From the NCBI GenBank assembly GCA_020631735.1, contig CM036170.1, positions 66,417,737 to 66,481,736 on the forward strand: a DNA stretch of 64,000 nt, given 5' to 3'. Below, one piece after another: positions 1-12,994 of the stretch. How positions within the stretch are numbered: position 1 is the stretch's first letter; every line of letters begins with the position of its first letter. This stretch comes from Saccharum officinarum (taxonomy: Eukaryota > Streptophyta > Magnoliopsida > Poales > Poaceae). The notes beneath the pieces were generated by a model that was not told where the DNA came from, made no database searches, and worked only from the letters and a program-made list of their open reading frames with translations. A program made the position numbers and the translations under genes.

Positions 1-661
1 TTAGAGACCAAACTAGCTCTTGACCATTTAACAAAGTTTGTTCTACATACGATGAACTACAACTTTTGTTAAAGGTGAAACATCATAACTAGTACAAAAG
101 TCAAAGTTTTACTTTGGTCAAGGCAGTAACTTGATAAAGCCTAAACTAGGGTTTTAGGCCAATTGGGGCATTTTCTTGACATTTGCTCAACATGAACCCT
201 TCATGACTTTTGTTGTAGAGTTCATCTAGAGTCATTTGAGCAAGGTTGCAAGGTTTGGTTGATGGTCTATAATTCTATTCACTTAATCATGCCATTCCAA
301 TAGGAATAGAACTTATCATTTCATGTGACTTTGATTCCAAACTTCATGAAACTTTTTCAGGGATCACTATAGATAGAGTGATGTGAGACACATGAAAGAA
401 GTGACATCAACACTCACTTGCATTACCAAGCATGAGCATCTAACATACACACATTGAAACACAAATAACAAGGGTATGTTGCATATGTTTCAAGGAGATG
501 TTGCAAGCACATTCCATATATACATTTTCACATGTCGCACTAGTGCATCACATATGTTTCACAAGTGTGTTGCATATGTTCCATGCTCATATATGAACAA
601 ATGATGCTTAGGCTCATGCAATGCAAGTGCCAAATGCAAGCCTAACACCTGGGGTGTTACA
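1..661 (-). mobile_element. Start of a Tekay-like LTR (left-arm copy, cut by window edge)
   Basis: This is the mirror of the first 661 bases of the solo LTR at 42807-47756. Read on the minus strand it starts TGTAACACC and is preceded by the pentamer GCTAG (CTAGC at 662-666 on plus). The rest lies left of the window. No coding capacity is seen. Confidence 0.8.
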
Positions 662-666
662 CTAGC

Positions 667-2037
667 AATGTCGTCAAGAGACGCCGGTTGGTATTCTGCA
701 ATGTTTACAGAACAAGTCCACAAGCGCACGGAAATACCGTTGTAGCATGTCATCCAGAAGTATTAAGGGTATTGTATTTTCACGAGGAATAGATGTGTAA
801 AGGTCTCTGAGCTAGTTCTCCTAAGATAACAAGAGAGATAGCCCGGGTGGCAAGGTTTTCTAAGGATAGAGACCCTCCACTAAGGTAGCTTCACCACAAT
901 CTACTTACTATGGGCACTGGCTTATACTTGGTCTGCCAGGTACCTCTAGCTTATGGCTCTACTCCATACACGGATGTGGGGGATTACAAGGAACGGATAG
1001 GGCTGTCACCACCTGCCGCCTACCACCTAACCGTACATTTATGAGGCAAATGAAGATAGCCTCTAGCCTAGACACCATGTCTAAGCTGTCGACTACTAAT
1101 CTAGTGTGAATTTAAGGGTTACCCATCAAGAGAGGCCCTTCTACTAGAGCATCCGCCACGAGGACGGATGATGAACCCGCAAGTAAATAGTAACAAAACT
1201 AACTTAAAGCAAGAGCTCACCACCAAAGAAGAACACGAACCTTTGTACTCTAAGCAGTACTAGATCTGCCAAGGTACAGGCGAGAGGGAGCCGACATTCC
1301 CGACACTCCTCCATTAAGCGTACTCGTGGCCATAGGTACACTATTGGAGGTAGCCGACAACCTCGGTACTTCTCCATCTCCTTCTTTCCCTCACTCACTC
1401 CCTACTACATAGCTAGAGCTAGGATATGAGTGAAGCTCTCCCTCTCTTCTCTCTTGTGTTGTGTATCAAGTGATGTGTGGATGATAGGGAGAGGGGGATC
1501 CTTTTATAGGTGGTGGAGGAGGAATATTCCATGGTTTATTCCCCCTTGAATGCCCCAAACTGACCTTGATATACTGTCTACGTGCACTGAACCGGGCGAC
1601 CCACACTACAACCAACCAAGGCATGTCGGCACAAAGCACCTCAACCAAGCTAGGCCAGAGGAGGGCCACCAGGGGCATGACCACGCCCTGGGCGTGCCCG
1701 CACCTAGGGTGCTGCCTCCCCTGCCCTCCTTTGTCCATTGGGCTTCTGGCTAGGCTTGTGACTCTGCTACGGTGTGGATCAACCTAGTTGAGATTGGTTG
1801 GTTTGGGCTTCTTTCTATCTTTCCCTTGGTTTGCCATGGGCCAAAAGAGTGTTTGTCTTTTCTTTAATTCTTTTCTCCACTTTTGGCCCACTTTAGGTGT
1901 ATTTGCGTATAAGCTCTGCAAAACAAGTGAAACACCAAAACTTGTGGAATTGATTAGTTATAAGCCATATATCTAAGTTTGGTGTTTATTTTATTAGAAA
2001 GTTGATAGATAAAAATAGGAGTTAAGGACCGCCAACA
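667..2037 (-). mobile_element. Tat/Athila-like LTR segment (left-arm copy)
   Basis: Mirror of 41431-42806 and similar to the LTR at 51334-52719. On the minus strand the LTR begins TGTTGGCGG at 2037. It contains a TATA-like CCTATAAAAGG (plus-strand complement near 1501-1510). It is broken at 661/667 by the inserted Tekay-like LTR. Small open frames here are not conserved as protein. Confidence 0.75.
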
Positions 2038-2999
2038 CCAGTCGAGGCCGGCCCACGCTAGACCGAAGACGTTGTGCGGCATTCCATTAGCACACGAGCT
2101 GGCCAGTGGCCACAGCCCAACCACGGTCCAAGCATGGTGCCAGCAGCACCCACGTGCCTAGTGACAGCGAACACAGGGCCAAAAGGCCGAGACCTGTGCT
2201 GTGCTCCCTTTTTAAAGCGTGAAAATCAACATATTAGAGCTCGATTGAAGATAAAACGAAGGCTCAAGGACCTCGTAGATGCTAAGGACTCCTCAACCCG
2301 ACAACAAGCATGGTCGGAGGGTGATCAGCAAGGGAGATAAGGAGGTGCCAACATGGGTTCATCCCACTAGTGTCGATTCATGAATGGAGCCCAACAACAA
2401 AGTTCCAGCACGTTTTATGGCAGTTAAAGCAATTTTTAAGTGGGCAACATCACCCCCAACACAACCACGACCTATAGTGCTCAAGAGCTTACGGCGAGGC
2501 AATCAACTACACCAAAACATGAAGTTGGTGTTAAAGCTTTTTTATTAGAATTTGAATGCCAAAATGGCATTGTCTACTGCCCATTTCTGACTTAGAACAA
2601 TTTGAGGGCTCAGTTGAAATAACAATCGTTTGCCCTATTGCCTTAATTTCTAAAAGGTCTAAACCTTGTCGATTTCAACTAACAACATAGCATGACATAG
2701 CCCGTACTTCGTACTAACTTATAGAAACAAAATTTGTAGGCATTGTTTAATGATTTTGCACAAATTAATTCTCCAAAAATGGTACTTTTCAATTATAAAC
2801 TATATTGCACTTTTGGTTATAGAAATTGTTTTTCATGGCAAACAATTAAACAATTTATTCTATTTTTTCATATTAGAACTTCGCAAGCATGTCTACACAT
2901 TAATTAACTCACAATATACCTTTGACTCCCCTTCTCCATAAAGATGAGACATACAATTTGATTATCATTTCATGTGAGTTTGAAATTTTAAAACCCAAA
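2038..2999. other. Unassigned repeat-rich stretch, left arm
   Basis: No convincing gene. Around 2509 a sequence resembling CACTA transposon ends (CTACACCAAAA) occurs, but no partner end or target duplication was found. The mirror copy is 40469-41430. Confidence 0.4.
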
Positions 3000-4850
3000 A
3001 ACTTGGTTTGTTAATTTCCTTTAGGCCTTAACCAAGGTGCTAAGCGAGCTCGTAACACTAGAGGTGCTACATTCATTCTGCCATGTAGAGGGATGAACCA
3101 ATCACAAAGTAGATAATCAATCACCGGGAGAAATCCAATTAAACACAAGATGGGCACAAGAATTTTCTCCCGAGGTTCACGTACTTGCCAGCACGCTAGT
3201 CCCTGTTATGTTGACCAACACTTGGTGGTTCGGTGGTTAAGATGTGTTACACAAACCTCATCCACACAATGGGACACCGCAAGAACCTACCCACAAGTGA
3301 GGTAACTCAATGACACGAGCAATTCACTAGAGTTACCTTTTGGCTCTTCACCGAGAAAGGTACAAGACCCCTCACAATCACCAGAGTCAACCATGAACAA
3401 TCACCAACACGTACCGGACCTCCACTGCTGCTCCAAGCCGTCTAGGTGGTAGTAACCACCAAGAGTAACAAGAACCCTGCAGCCACAACGATCCTCAAGT
3501 GCCTTTAGATGCAATCACTCAAGCAAATGCACTAGGAATCACTCCCAATCTCACTTTGATGATGAATCAAGGATGGAGATGAGTAGGAGGTGTTTTCTTA
3601 GGCTCACAAGGATGTCAAGTATGTCAAAGTGCCAAGAGCCATGCCTTGGAGCGGCCAAACACAATTTATAGAGCTCCTCCAAAGAATAGAGTCGTTGGCT
3701 CACTCACTAGACTTAACTCGGGGAAACCAGATGTGCCGGTCCTTGTGACAGGACGCACTTGACCTAACATTCAGTCACTAGATCTTTGCCATGTGTCCTC
3801 GTTTTAAATCTCATTTGTCAGATCTCAATGGTCAAAAAACAGTCAGCGCTTTAGTCAACATATGACCGGACTCGCTCCTCGAAATGACATGACTCTGGAT
3901 CACTTAGAGTCAGATCATTTCCAGAGAGGTTTCAGAACCATCTTCTATTGACCGGACACATCAGGTTAGAGACGACCTGACGCGCCCTAGCATTTGGTCA
4001 GCTTAGCGCCTCTCAGCTCTCGCGCGCGATGCTCATGTCACTATTCATCAGCCCTGACCTGACGCGCGCCCTACGCGTCTGATCCGCTACGTCCACGCCT
4101 CTGCAAAAAGTGATCGGACGCGCCAGTTAGAGACTAGGCGATGTCCAATACTAAACCCTCGCACTCAGCCTTCTGCTCACCGCCAGCCAGCACTGACCGG
4201 ACACTGAGCCAGTGTCCGGTTAGGACCTGCTCAGCGTCCGGTCGAGGACAGTCACCTCCTTTTCTTTTTCTAAGTCCTCAACTGTTTCACCCTTACTTCC
4301 AACTTGCTAACCACAAAGTGTAGAACTTGTGTGCATGTGTGTTAGCATTTTCAAAGCATTTTACAAGGGTCACATGTTAGCACACTAGGTTCCTAATGCA
4401 ATGCATGAATCATGTCACCTAGTGGCACTCGATAAACCATTTAACCAAAGAATTCTCCTCTTTATAATATAGCTATCGATTCTAAATGTGATCACACCCT
4501 CTATGGTGTCTTGATCACCAAAACTAAAACCCTAAGTAATACCTTTGCCTTGATCTCCATTGGGTTTTGTTTTCTCTTTCTTCTTTTTCAAGTTGAGCAC
4601 TTGATCATCTCTTGGTCATCACCATGCACCATGATCATCTTCTTAGCTCCATCACTTGGGTTGTACCAACCTCATCTAATCCACACACTTAGCATAGAGG
4701 TTAAGGTTTCATCAATTAGCCAAAACCAAACTAGGGCTTTCAGTGGGTACATGCTAATCTTTTCACTTTGGCATGTCGGTTTGATGAAGTGTGGGCCATC
4801 CAATCCATGTGAGTTGATCTTTCACTGTCGAGAAGAAACACACTTTGCAT
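3000..4850 (-). mobile_element. Degenerate LTR-like sequence, possibly SIRE/Opie type (left arm)
   Basis: This stretch shares a characteristic series of motifs with 14361-15842: a cgaggttcac block, a cccctcacaatcac block, and an accaccaagagtaacaag block in the same order and orientation. Both look like diverged LTRs of one superfamily, and the style resembles grass SIRE/Opie copia LTRs. No PBS or clean termini were found, so the boundaries are approximate and the family assignment is recollection, not a search result. A short open frame at 4511-4861 has no recognisable domain. Confidence 0.4.
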
Positions 4851-5111
4851 CCAAGGGTTGAGAACCACTTTGGACACATGGATCATGGAGGCTTTGGGAG
4901 GCTGGTGGGCCCATAGGGGTGGTCGACCGATCCCCTCTATGGTGGTCCCACTAGCTCGTCTTCTCTATTTTACTATGTTCTTTAGAAAAATACTTCATAT
5001 AAATGTGGAAATTATTTGATAAAATATGCTCATGATATGCTTATCTTTCTTTTATTCTGATGTTGTTGACAGTATTTTGAGTATATGAAAAATGTGACAT
5101 TTTTACCATCA

Positions 5112-5310
5112 ACGATAGACATAAGCATGATCGTGGCCCTTGTATATGTACTTGAATATGTATTTCACGATCTTGATGCTACTACATGCCTCAGCATTTA
5201 TGTGGAAGTTGAAAAGTCAGAGGAGGTAAGGGTTTTAAGGGATGACTCATCTGTTGTATAGTACGACCCCTCGAACTCTTGCGTTACGCCCGTCTTCATG
5301 TCGCCTATAA
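5112..5310 (-). pseudogene. Helitron replicase/helicase N-domain relic (left arm)
   Basis: The mirror copy at 38157-38355 is described there. On the minus strand, conceptual translation gives the hallmark Helitron_like_N segments HINAEACSSIK and KYIFKYIYKGHD after an NPYLL motif, interrupted by several stops. It is a short non-functional relic. It lies next to a receptor-kinase fragment at 5477-5997. Confidence 0.75.
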
Positions 5311-5476
5311 ATCGAGTAGGAGCCCTTGCCCTATAAGGTAGTATCATTGTATGGTCATGGCTAATGGTTCTTGCATGAATCACGACCCTTTGTGCACTTG
5401 CATAGAGCTGTCTTTCCCTAGTACGCTTAGCTTCACACTGCTCATTTGTTAACATCGTGATGTGAAATTTGTTGAA

Positions 5477-5997
5477 TCAAGGCAAATTTCTGATAGCAAA
5501 TTCTTATGCCTATTCTCATGGACACTAGGGTCTCCTAATCGACTGGTTCTGAAAGATTATGTCTTTTCCTGCCGTGGGAGCTAACAAACATCTTCTGGCT
5601 AATACAGATAGAATCAGCAGATCAACCAGCATGCAGTTGCTCTAGAAGCTTATTTTCCCAAACATGACTATTTCCAAGCATCAAACTAGGCAAATTGCAA
5701 ACTAAAATAGTGAGCGTGAGGGAGGAATCGAGAGATAGATCTAATGGTAGAATGATTAATAGAAGGGTGAATAAACATATCTTCGTACTTCTCTGAACTT
5801 CTCGAGATAAGTGAAATGCCTTCTGGAATTGCTGCCAATGGGTGTAGAACAATTGTTCTAGCAGATATCTCTAGCACCATGAACATTCAAGTTGCCACTT
5901 TGGACCTTTCCTTTGGAATTTGGAAACCTATGAAGCTATTTTCCAATTGCCAGTAAACGACAGTAGTCAATGCTTGAAAGCGACTCAAATATCTACA
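5477..5997 (-). pseudogene. S-domain receptor kinase 5' fragment with upstream region (left arm)
   Basis: Mirror of 37470-37990. It contains the upstream region, a start codon followed by a signal-peptide-like stretch (LLILSVLA) and the FQNQSI block found at the start of the kinase genes at 52957 and 54845. A stop replaces an early codon and homology ends before the lectin domain proper. It is a dead fragment of the gene family clustered at the right end of the window. Confidence 0.8.
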
Positions 5998-6099
5998 GTA
6001 GATGCTCACTGTAGATGTTGAGCGGCAGTAATCCTAGCTTCTCTCTAAAACAAAATTTTTGAATGGTATATTTTTGTTTTTTTGAATGGTACTCTCTGA

Positions 6100-6585
6100 T
6101 GTCAAGATATACACGATCACTTAGTCATAGATTTAGCAGGTACAACTTAGGGAAACAAGAAGTTCATCCTAGAACAACACTAGACAGAGAACTAGAGGGA
6201 GGGGAAGGTGATGTTACCGACCATCGACGGTCTTGAATGCAGAGGTCGAGTCCGCCATGATGATGCCGGTGTAGGTGGCAAGGCAGTGAAATCCAGGACG
6301 GTGTGCGATGGTGTCACAGTCCAGTGGTAGTGGTGGCAGTGAAGACTGGTGGTGCTTCCCGTCGCTTCAGCATGGTCCTCTCGATCGGACTAGGGTTAGG
6401 ATGTAGGTGGGGAAAAACAGTGGCTGCAGTTGAACCTCGTACTGAGTGTCCTGGCCCCCACCTCCTCTTTATAGCGCTACGAACGGGGCCTACCAGCCAT
6501 GTATTGGGTTTGGCACCCCTGATCAGGGCATGAGGTCAAGGCTCAGGTAGCCGTTGGGCCAACCTGGTGGGAGATCAGCCTAACA
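6100..6585 (-). mobile_element. Copia element 3' LTR (left arm)
   Basis: Plus-strand edges are TGTCAAG at 6100 and CCTAACA at 6585, giving TGTTAGG...CTTGACA on the element strand. It is 486 bp long and pairs with the 493 bp LTR at 12502-12994. The two LTRs show many substitutions, roughly one in ten over the stretch I aligned, so the insertion is old. The flanking pentamer TCTGA at 6095-6099 recurs at 12995-12999 as a target-site duplication. Confidence 0.93.
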
Positions 6586-6596
6586 TTCTCCCCCTT
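6586..6596 (-). other. Copia polypurine tract (left arm)
   Basis: On the element strand AAGGGGGAGAA immediately precedes the 3' LTR, the expected plus-strand priming site for reverse transcription. Confidence 0.85.
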
Positions 6597-6763
6597 ATCT
6601 CAACTTATACTTTTAAACTTTATACTTAAACTTAACACTCATCTCTTTTCCCATTCCATCACAGATCAGTGCATAGAGCGTGCCTCATTGTCATGGTCAG
6701 TTGCTATTAGATTAATAGCTACCATACACCTCTCTATTTTGAAATAGATTCTCAACTAGGTCC

Positions 6764-9700
6764 TTATTGTCTAGGAGTCAAGGCTTCCCGTAAACCTATG
6801 CCGGCTAAGTGTTCTCTGAACACGTTGGGCAGTAAGCCTTTTGTAAGCGGATCCATGAGCATCTTTTCTGTACTTATGTGCTCAAGACTAATTATATGAT
6901 CCCGGACTTTATCTTTCACAACATAATACTTTATGTCAATGTGTTTGGCAGCACCACTTAACTTATTGTTGTGAGCATACTGTACTACTGAATTATTATC
7001 GCAGTACAACTTGAGTGGCTTATGTATGTTGTCTACCACTTTTAACCCGGGTATGAATTTCTTTAGCCAATTCACCTACCCCGTGGCCTCATAACATGCT
7101 ACAAACTCGGCATACATCGTAGATGACGTAGTGACGGTTTGCGTATAGCTTTTCCACGATATAGCTCCTCCTGCAAGAGTAAATATATACCCTAACATGA
7201 ACTTTCTATCGTCTCTCATAAAATCTGAATCTGAATACCCCTCTATATGCAGGGAATCAGATCTTCTTTATGTTAGCATGAGGCCTTTTGTGCCTTGCAA
7301 ATAACGCAAAACTTTCTTTACCATTCTCCAGTGTTCTATTCCTGGATTACTCTAAAATCTTCCAAGTAACCCGATAACAAATGCTAAGTTAGGGCGTGTA
7401 CATACTTGAGCATACTGTAAACTTCCGACAGCCAAAGCATATGGAACTACTTTCATTCGATCAATCTCATATCAGTTCTTGGGACATTGGAATTCCCCAA
7501 ATCTATCGCCCTTGACTATAGGAGCAAGTGAAGGCTTACTCGCATGCATACTATATTTCTTTAGAACCTTTTCTAAGTATGCCTTTTGCGATAATCCTAG
7601 AACCCCTTTTCTTCTATCTCGGTAAATCTCTATCCCTAGGACAAACGAAGCTTCACCAAGATCTTTCATATCGAAATTTGAGGACAAGAGCTTCTCCATC
7701 TCTAGCAGTAAATTGACATCACTACTAGTAAGTAAGATGTCATCCACATATAGGATTAGCAAAATATATTTCCCATTCTTGAACTTTGCATAAACGCAAT
7801 TGTCCTCTACATTCTCTTTAAACCCAAACTTTTTTATTTTACTATCAAACTTCAAATACCACTGTCTAGATGCTTGTTTTAATCCATAAATGGATTTCTT
7901 CAGGTGGCATCCCATACATTCTTTTCCTTCCATGATAAAACTGTTTGGTTGTGCCATGTAAACATTTTCCTCTAAATCACCATTGAGGAATATCGTCTTT
8001 ACATCCATCTGATGTAGTTCTAAATCATAATGTTCTACTAGCTCTATTATAATTCTAAAAGAATCTTTACATGAGATAGGAAAAAATGTCTCATTGTAAT
8101 CTATGCCTTTTCTTTGTGTAAAGCCTTTCGCCACAAGTTGTGCTTTAAATCTTTCTGTATTTCCTTTGGAGTCACACTTAGTTTTGTAGACCCATTTACA
8201 GCCTACTGTCTTGGCTCCTTTAGGAATTTCTTCTAAATCCCAAACTTTGTTGGTACTTATTGATTTCATTTCATCTTGCATGGCTTCAAGCCACTTCAAT
8301 GAGTAATCGCTTCTCATGACTTCTTCAAATGAGGTGGGATCACCCTCCATTTAGAATTCTTTGGTATCATAGACTTCTTCACTATCATAGACTTCGTAGT
8401 CGTCTGAAATAGCTGATCTTTTTACTCTTTGAGACCTTCTAGGGGCCTCTAGCGCTTGTTCCATATGGGCTATTGTTGTTCTTCCTCATGTGCGACACTA
8501 GGTTCTATGGGATCCTGAAGGGCAGGTTTCTCATGTTCATTCGTTGTCACCACAGGAGAACTAACAACAGAGTCACCACAGTGTCTTGCACTGTTGGTGC
8601 AGCAGCAACAGGTAGCGTGAAGAATGGCTCCTAAACCATTGGAGTGGGTACATGTACCCGCTTCTCCTCAAGGTTGATTTCTCGCGCTACCTTGCTCCCC
8701 CTAATCAACTCTTCCTCTAAGAAGACAGCGTGTCTTGTTTCTACAAACTTCATATGTCTATCAGGACAATAGAAGTGATAACCTTTTAACTTTTCTGGAT
8801 AGCCAATGAAATGGCAGTTGATTGTCTTGGAGTCTAGTTTCCCTATGTTTGGGTCAAAGACTTTAGCCTCAGCTGGATAGCCCCACACACGTAAATGGTT
8901 AAGTGAGGGTTCCCTTCCTGTCCACAACTCATATGGTGTTTTGGGCACCGACATGCTTAGTACTCGATTAAGAATATGAATGGCAGTTTTTAATGCCTCC
9001 ATCCACAAACTTATTGGTAAAGTGGAGTAACTTATCATGCTTCTCACCATATCCATTAAGGTACGGTTGCGTCTTTCAGCTACTCTATTCTGTTAAGGCT
9101 CCCCCGGTGTAGAGTACTGAGCAACTATGCCATTTTTCTATAGGAACTTTGCAAAAGGTTTAGGAACTTGGCCATATGGGGTATGATGCCCATAGTACTC
9201 TCCACCACGGTCTAATCATACTATCTTAATCTTTCAATTGTGCTGATTTTCTACTTTAGCCTTAAATATCTTAAATTTATCCAATGCTTCTGATCTTTCC
9301 TTGATTAGATAAATATAGCCACAACATGAATAATCATCTGTGAATGTTATAAATGAATCATAATCATGCACATTTTTCATAGAAAACGGACCACAGATGT
9401 CTGTGTGAATTATTTCTAAGATTCCTGCGCTTCGTTTGACATCTTTCTTTATCTTCTTAACATACTTTCCTTTAATGTAATCAATACACTATTCTAAATC
9501 TAAAAATTCTAATGGCGAAAGAATTGATTCTTTAATCAATCGTTCTATCTTCCCCCTCGAAATATGGCCTAAATGACAATGTCATAATTTCGATGATACA
9601 TCATGAACTCTCTTCCGCTTCTTGCTTGCATTCATAAACGAGGAGACATTTTCATTCATAGTACTCACAGCATTCACATTCTTAGAGACTGATAATAAAT

Positions 9701-11335
9701 AAAGCTTGTCTTGTTGGAAGACAAGACCAACACATTTATTATGAAATGTAATCTTACATTTGCATACCATCATCATCTAATCGTTAAACACTTATTAAGT
9801 TTCTGCGCAAAGAGGGTACATAGAGCACATCTGTAAGCCTAACTACAAAACCATCATGTAATTCTAGAGGAAGATCTCCTATGGCTTCAACTTCAGTTTG
9901 TACTCCATTTGCTACTTTAATTGTTCTTTCTCCTCTTTGCAGGATTTTCCTCGTATGGAATCCCTGTAAATACTTTGCAATATGAATAGTTGCATCTAAA
10001 TCAATTCACCAAGTAGATTTGGCATAACTTAAATACAAGGATTCGTCTATAAATGTAATAACATCCTCACCTTTTTCTTAGCAGGTGCTTTAGGAACTCT
10101 AGACAATCCCTCTGGTAATGTCCCGCCTTCTTCTTGCAAAATTTGCAGGTGTCCTTGTCTACTTCAATCTGAGGGGCCTTTCCCTATGACTTAGAGGAGG
10201 AGCTACCATCCCACTGAGGTTTCCCTTGTGGTTTGTTATTCTTGTTAAAATTCTTCTTTCTATTGTCCTTCACAAAATGAGCAGAGTCACTATGTGAGGA
10301 CTTTAGCCTCTCCTCTTCTTGCACACAAATTGCCATGAGCTTATCTAAATCCTAGTTATCTGGCTGCATGTTGTAATTCACAACAAAGGTTTCATATTCT
10401 TTAGGCAAAGAAGCAAAAAATCAAATAAACTAGGAACTTATCCTTGAGCCCCAGATCCATTGGTTTGAGCTTGGATGCCGCGCTACCCATCTTCAGTATG
10501 TGCTCTCTTATGCCTCCACCAGAGTACTCCCTCCGCCCTTCATTCACAGGCGTATTCACTTGGGAAAGGTCTGTGAAATCACCGGCGTCTAAGACGTTGC
10601 TGCATCAGGAGCTTGCGTGCACGTTCTGCATTCCCGTGGCAGAGTAACTATGACGCCTCGCTTCCAGAGTACCACTTGCATGCATGCATGCAACTTGCTC
10701 TTCCCTTCCCAACTTTCCTCCCTTTTTATTCCTACCGCCGCTAGAAGCCTGCAACTCTATCTTGCGTACTCGCGAATGCTCTTGCATGCAGCCATGTAGG
10801 GAGTGATGGTCAGCGTAGGATATGAAGGGATTTGCAGCGTTTGCGGCTGGAGGTTGCATCAATTAAGTTCTCCTTGGTCTTGATGAAAAATGCTATTACG
10901 CCTGTGAATGAAGGACGGAGGGAGTATTTCTCAGTGACTAACTTCTTATAAAGTGCTAGCATAAGCCTTTGAAGAGCCAGTAAACTAACTCTCCACTTTC
11001 TTGAGATACTCAGTGGCAGTTTCACATTCTGGGATTGATCCCCTTATTGCATCTGAAATAGTAGACCTAGCCACCATCAGGCACTTACAGTTTGAAATGT
11101 CCCACTTCTTACGATCAAGATCGTATTTCATTCTAACTTCTGCATGATCTCGCTTGCGAGCATTGAAATCAGCATCATTCTCATTCTCTGCCCTCACCGG
11201 GTCCTCTGGCTCAGTAGGACACGGTGAGGTAAGTGCTAGGTCATTTTCGGACAGCGCAAGTGCCAATTCATACTTTTCTCACCATACCCGATAGTTATTC
11301 CCTTCAAGAGTCAGAATGTGCGAGATGATGGACAT
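6764..11335 (-). pseudogene. Decayed Ty1/copia gag-pol (left arm)
   Basis: On the minus strand the order is gag, protease, integrase, RT, RNase H, which defines copia. Gag starts near 11335 with an NYRVW-like motif but meets TGA within about 20 codons. A CCHC-like knuckle (CKFCKKKAGHYQRDC) lies near 10120-10160. Integrase shows HTDICGPF and LDRGGEYY with several stops (8631-9590). RT occupies 7472-8350 as one open 292-codon stretch with the catalytic YVDDIL block. RNase H ends at 6764 with LYCDNNSV and KHIDIKYY. Multiple stops make it non-autonomous. A MITE interrupts gag at 10527-10924. The lineage is probably Tork/TNT-like, but this is not certain. Confidence 0.92.
10527..10924. mobile_element. 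Stowaway-like MITE nested in copia gag (left arm)
   Basis: A 398 bp insertion flanked by TA dinucleotides (10525-10526 and 10925-10926). Its inverted termini begin CTCCCTCCG and continue into a TTCATTCACAGGCGT-type block at both ends. CTCCCTCCG ends with a TA target are the hallmark of Stowaway (Tc1/mariner-related) MITEs of grasses. No transposase is encoded. The interior contains a repeated GCATGCATGCATGC-type stretch near 10678-10690. Confidence 0.88.
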
Positions 11336-12485
11336 AGGGTTGAGTCCTGAAAACATCATCAGAGAAAGTGAGAAAAATTTAACATAATAATTGCATGCCT
11401 TAATTTAACGTTGGTCAAAATTAAAACATACAACTTTCTTCTACACTAATTCTACATCACCGTTGGATAGAAATAGAATCAATGCATAAAAATTCATGAA
11501 TAAAACATTATAATATTGTTATTATCAATGTTGGTCAGAAAATAATAATATCATAATTTTACTGAATTTCATAACTGCTCTTAAAATTAAATTCTCCCGT
11601 TGGTTCGAATTTAATTAAAAGATAAAAAAACATCATCATTTGCAGCGAAAACATGAAAAATAATCTTAATTATCTACTATTTAGAAGCATTTTCATATAC
11701 ATATCTACTCTCTGGAAAAATATAACACGGTGCAATTTTACCAGAAATTTAAACCTTCAAAATTGATCAAAAATTCATTTAAATCTGCTTCTGAAAATGA
11801 TAAAACAAAAATATAAACGTCACTGTGCATCTTGGCCCGAAAGCCAACTTCCGCGACCCAGCGGAGAAAATGGCCCGGGCCCAGCCGTGCATGCGCGCTC
11901 CCCCGCGCCCAAGCTGCAACTGGGCCGGGGATTCGTCTTCCCGCCTGCGCCGAATCCAGCTTGGCTGCTCTCAGCCGTCGGATCCGATTGGGCGCTCCTC
12001 CGTTGCTTTTGGCCGATCAAAAATCGTGACCCGACCACTCCCTTGAAAACCCTAACGCATTCCCTTCCTCCCCTTTCTTTCTCATCGCCAAAGCAGCGGC
12101 GGACGTGGTACAGCGGCCGCGCATGGCAACCGGAGGAAAGTACGGTGCTGCCGCGGGCCCTCTCGCCGGTGCACGCGCTCCCCTTTGGGACAGCACGCCG
12201 CCGTTGAGCGGCCTCGTGTCGGTGCCCTAAGTGCGTGCGCCGACGACCATGCACCGAGCAGCGGCTCGACCTTCTTCCCGCGTGTCGGCGAAGCGGCAGC
12301 GCGGTCCACTTCCCGCACGATAGCGGTGGCCCACACGCCGATGAGTTGTCAAGTGGTGGCTCGAGGACAGGTAGGTCCCCTGTCTACTTCTCATCTCGAG
12401 TTAGGATTAGGGTTTCGATCCGATTCGAAATTCGTTCATCTCCTTCTAATTGCTTCTACCCCGAGATCTAGATCTATACCCTAGT
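11336..12485 (-). other. Copia leader between PBS and gag (left arm)
   Basis: An AT-rich part (about 11360-11800) follows a GC-rich part (about 11820-12400) on the plus coordinates. Overlapping open frames on both strands in the GC-rich part, up to 144 codons, have no recognisable domain and mirror each other, as expected of high-GC non-coding sequence. Confidence 0.6.
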
Positions 12486-12500
12486 ATGGCTCTGGTACCA
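12486..12500 (-). other. Copia primer-binding site, initiator tRNA-Met type (left arm)
   Basis: On the element strand TGGTACCAGAGCCAT starts one base after the 5' LTR. It is complementary, with one mismatch, to the 3' end of plant initiator tRNA-Met. Confidence 0.9.
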
Positions 12501-12501
12501 T

Positions 12502-12994
12502 TGTCAAGATATACAGGATCACTTAGGCATAGATCTAGTGGGTACAACTTAGGAAAACAAGAAGTTCATCCTAGAACAACTACTAGACAGAGAACTAGAG
12601 GGAGGAGACAGTGATGTTACCAACCATTGGCGGTCTTGGATGCAGAGGTCGAGTCCACCATGACGATGTGCAATGGCGTCGCAGTCCAGTGGCAATGAAG
12701 TCTGGGACGGTGTGTGATGGCGTCGCAGTCTAGTGGCAATGGTGGCGGTGAAGACCGGTGGTGCTTCCCGTCGCTTCAGCGCTGCCCTCTCAATCGGACT
12801 AGGGTTAGGATGTAGGTGGGGAAAAACAGCGGCTGCAATCGAACCTCGTACTGAGTGCCTCGCCCCCACCTCCTCTTTATAGCGCTACGCGACGGGGGCG
12901 CACCAGCCACTTATTAGGCTGGGTCCTCCGATCAGGGCGCGAGGTCAAGGCCCAGGTGGTCATTGGGTCAACCTGGTGGGAGATTAACCTAACA
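12502..12994 (-). mobile_element. Copia element 5' LTR (left arm)
   Basis: A 493 bp LTR from TGTCAAG (12502) to CCTAACA (12994) on plus. It contains a TATA-like CTATAAAGAGG on the element strand (plus 12873-12883), the likely promoter. TCTGA at 12995-12999 completes the target-site duplication. This is the only intact copy of this LTR, because the right-arm copy is truncated by the gap. Confidence 0.93.

Larger units (their letters stand above)
1..12962. repeat. Left arm of a 13 kb near-identical inverted repeat
   Basis: This segment reads as the reverse complement of 30506-43467. Matching landmarks pair with coordinate sums of 43467 or 43468 along the whole length. The differences I found are isolated substitutions and one-base homopolymer changes, for example near 8085 and near 10555, until the last 300 bases before the gap, where they become dense. 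The arm is already in progress at base 1, so its outer boundary lies outside the window. It carries a nested set of transposon remnants plus a receptor-kinase fragment. Confidence 0.97.

Noticed and set aside
2509..2530. CACTA-like terminus
   Set aside because: There is only one end, no 3 bp duplication, and no partner terminus within reach.
11797..12254. Overlapping 136 and 144-codon frames in the copia leader
   Set aside because: They are non-coding leader sequence with no similarity to copia proteins. Open frames on both strands reflect base composition.
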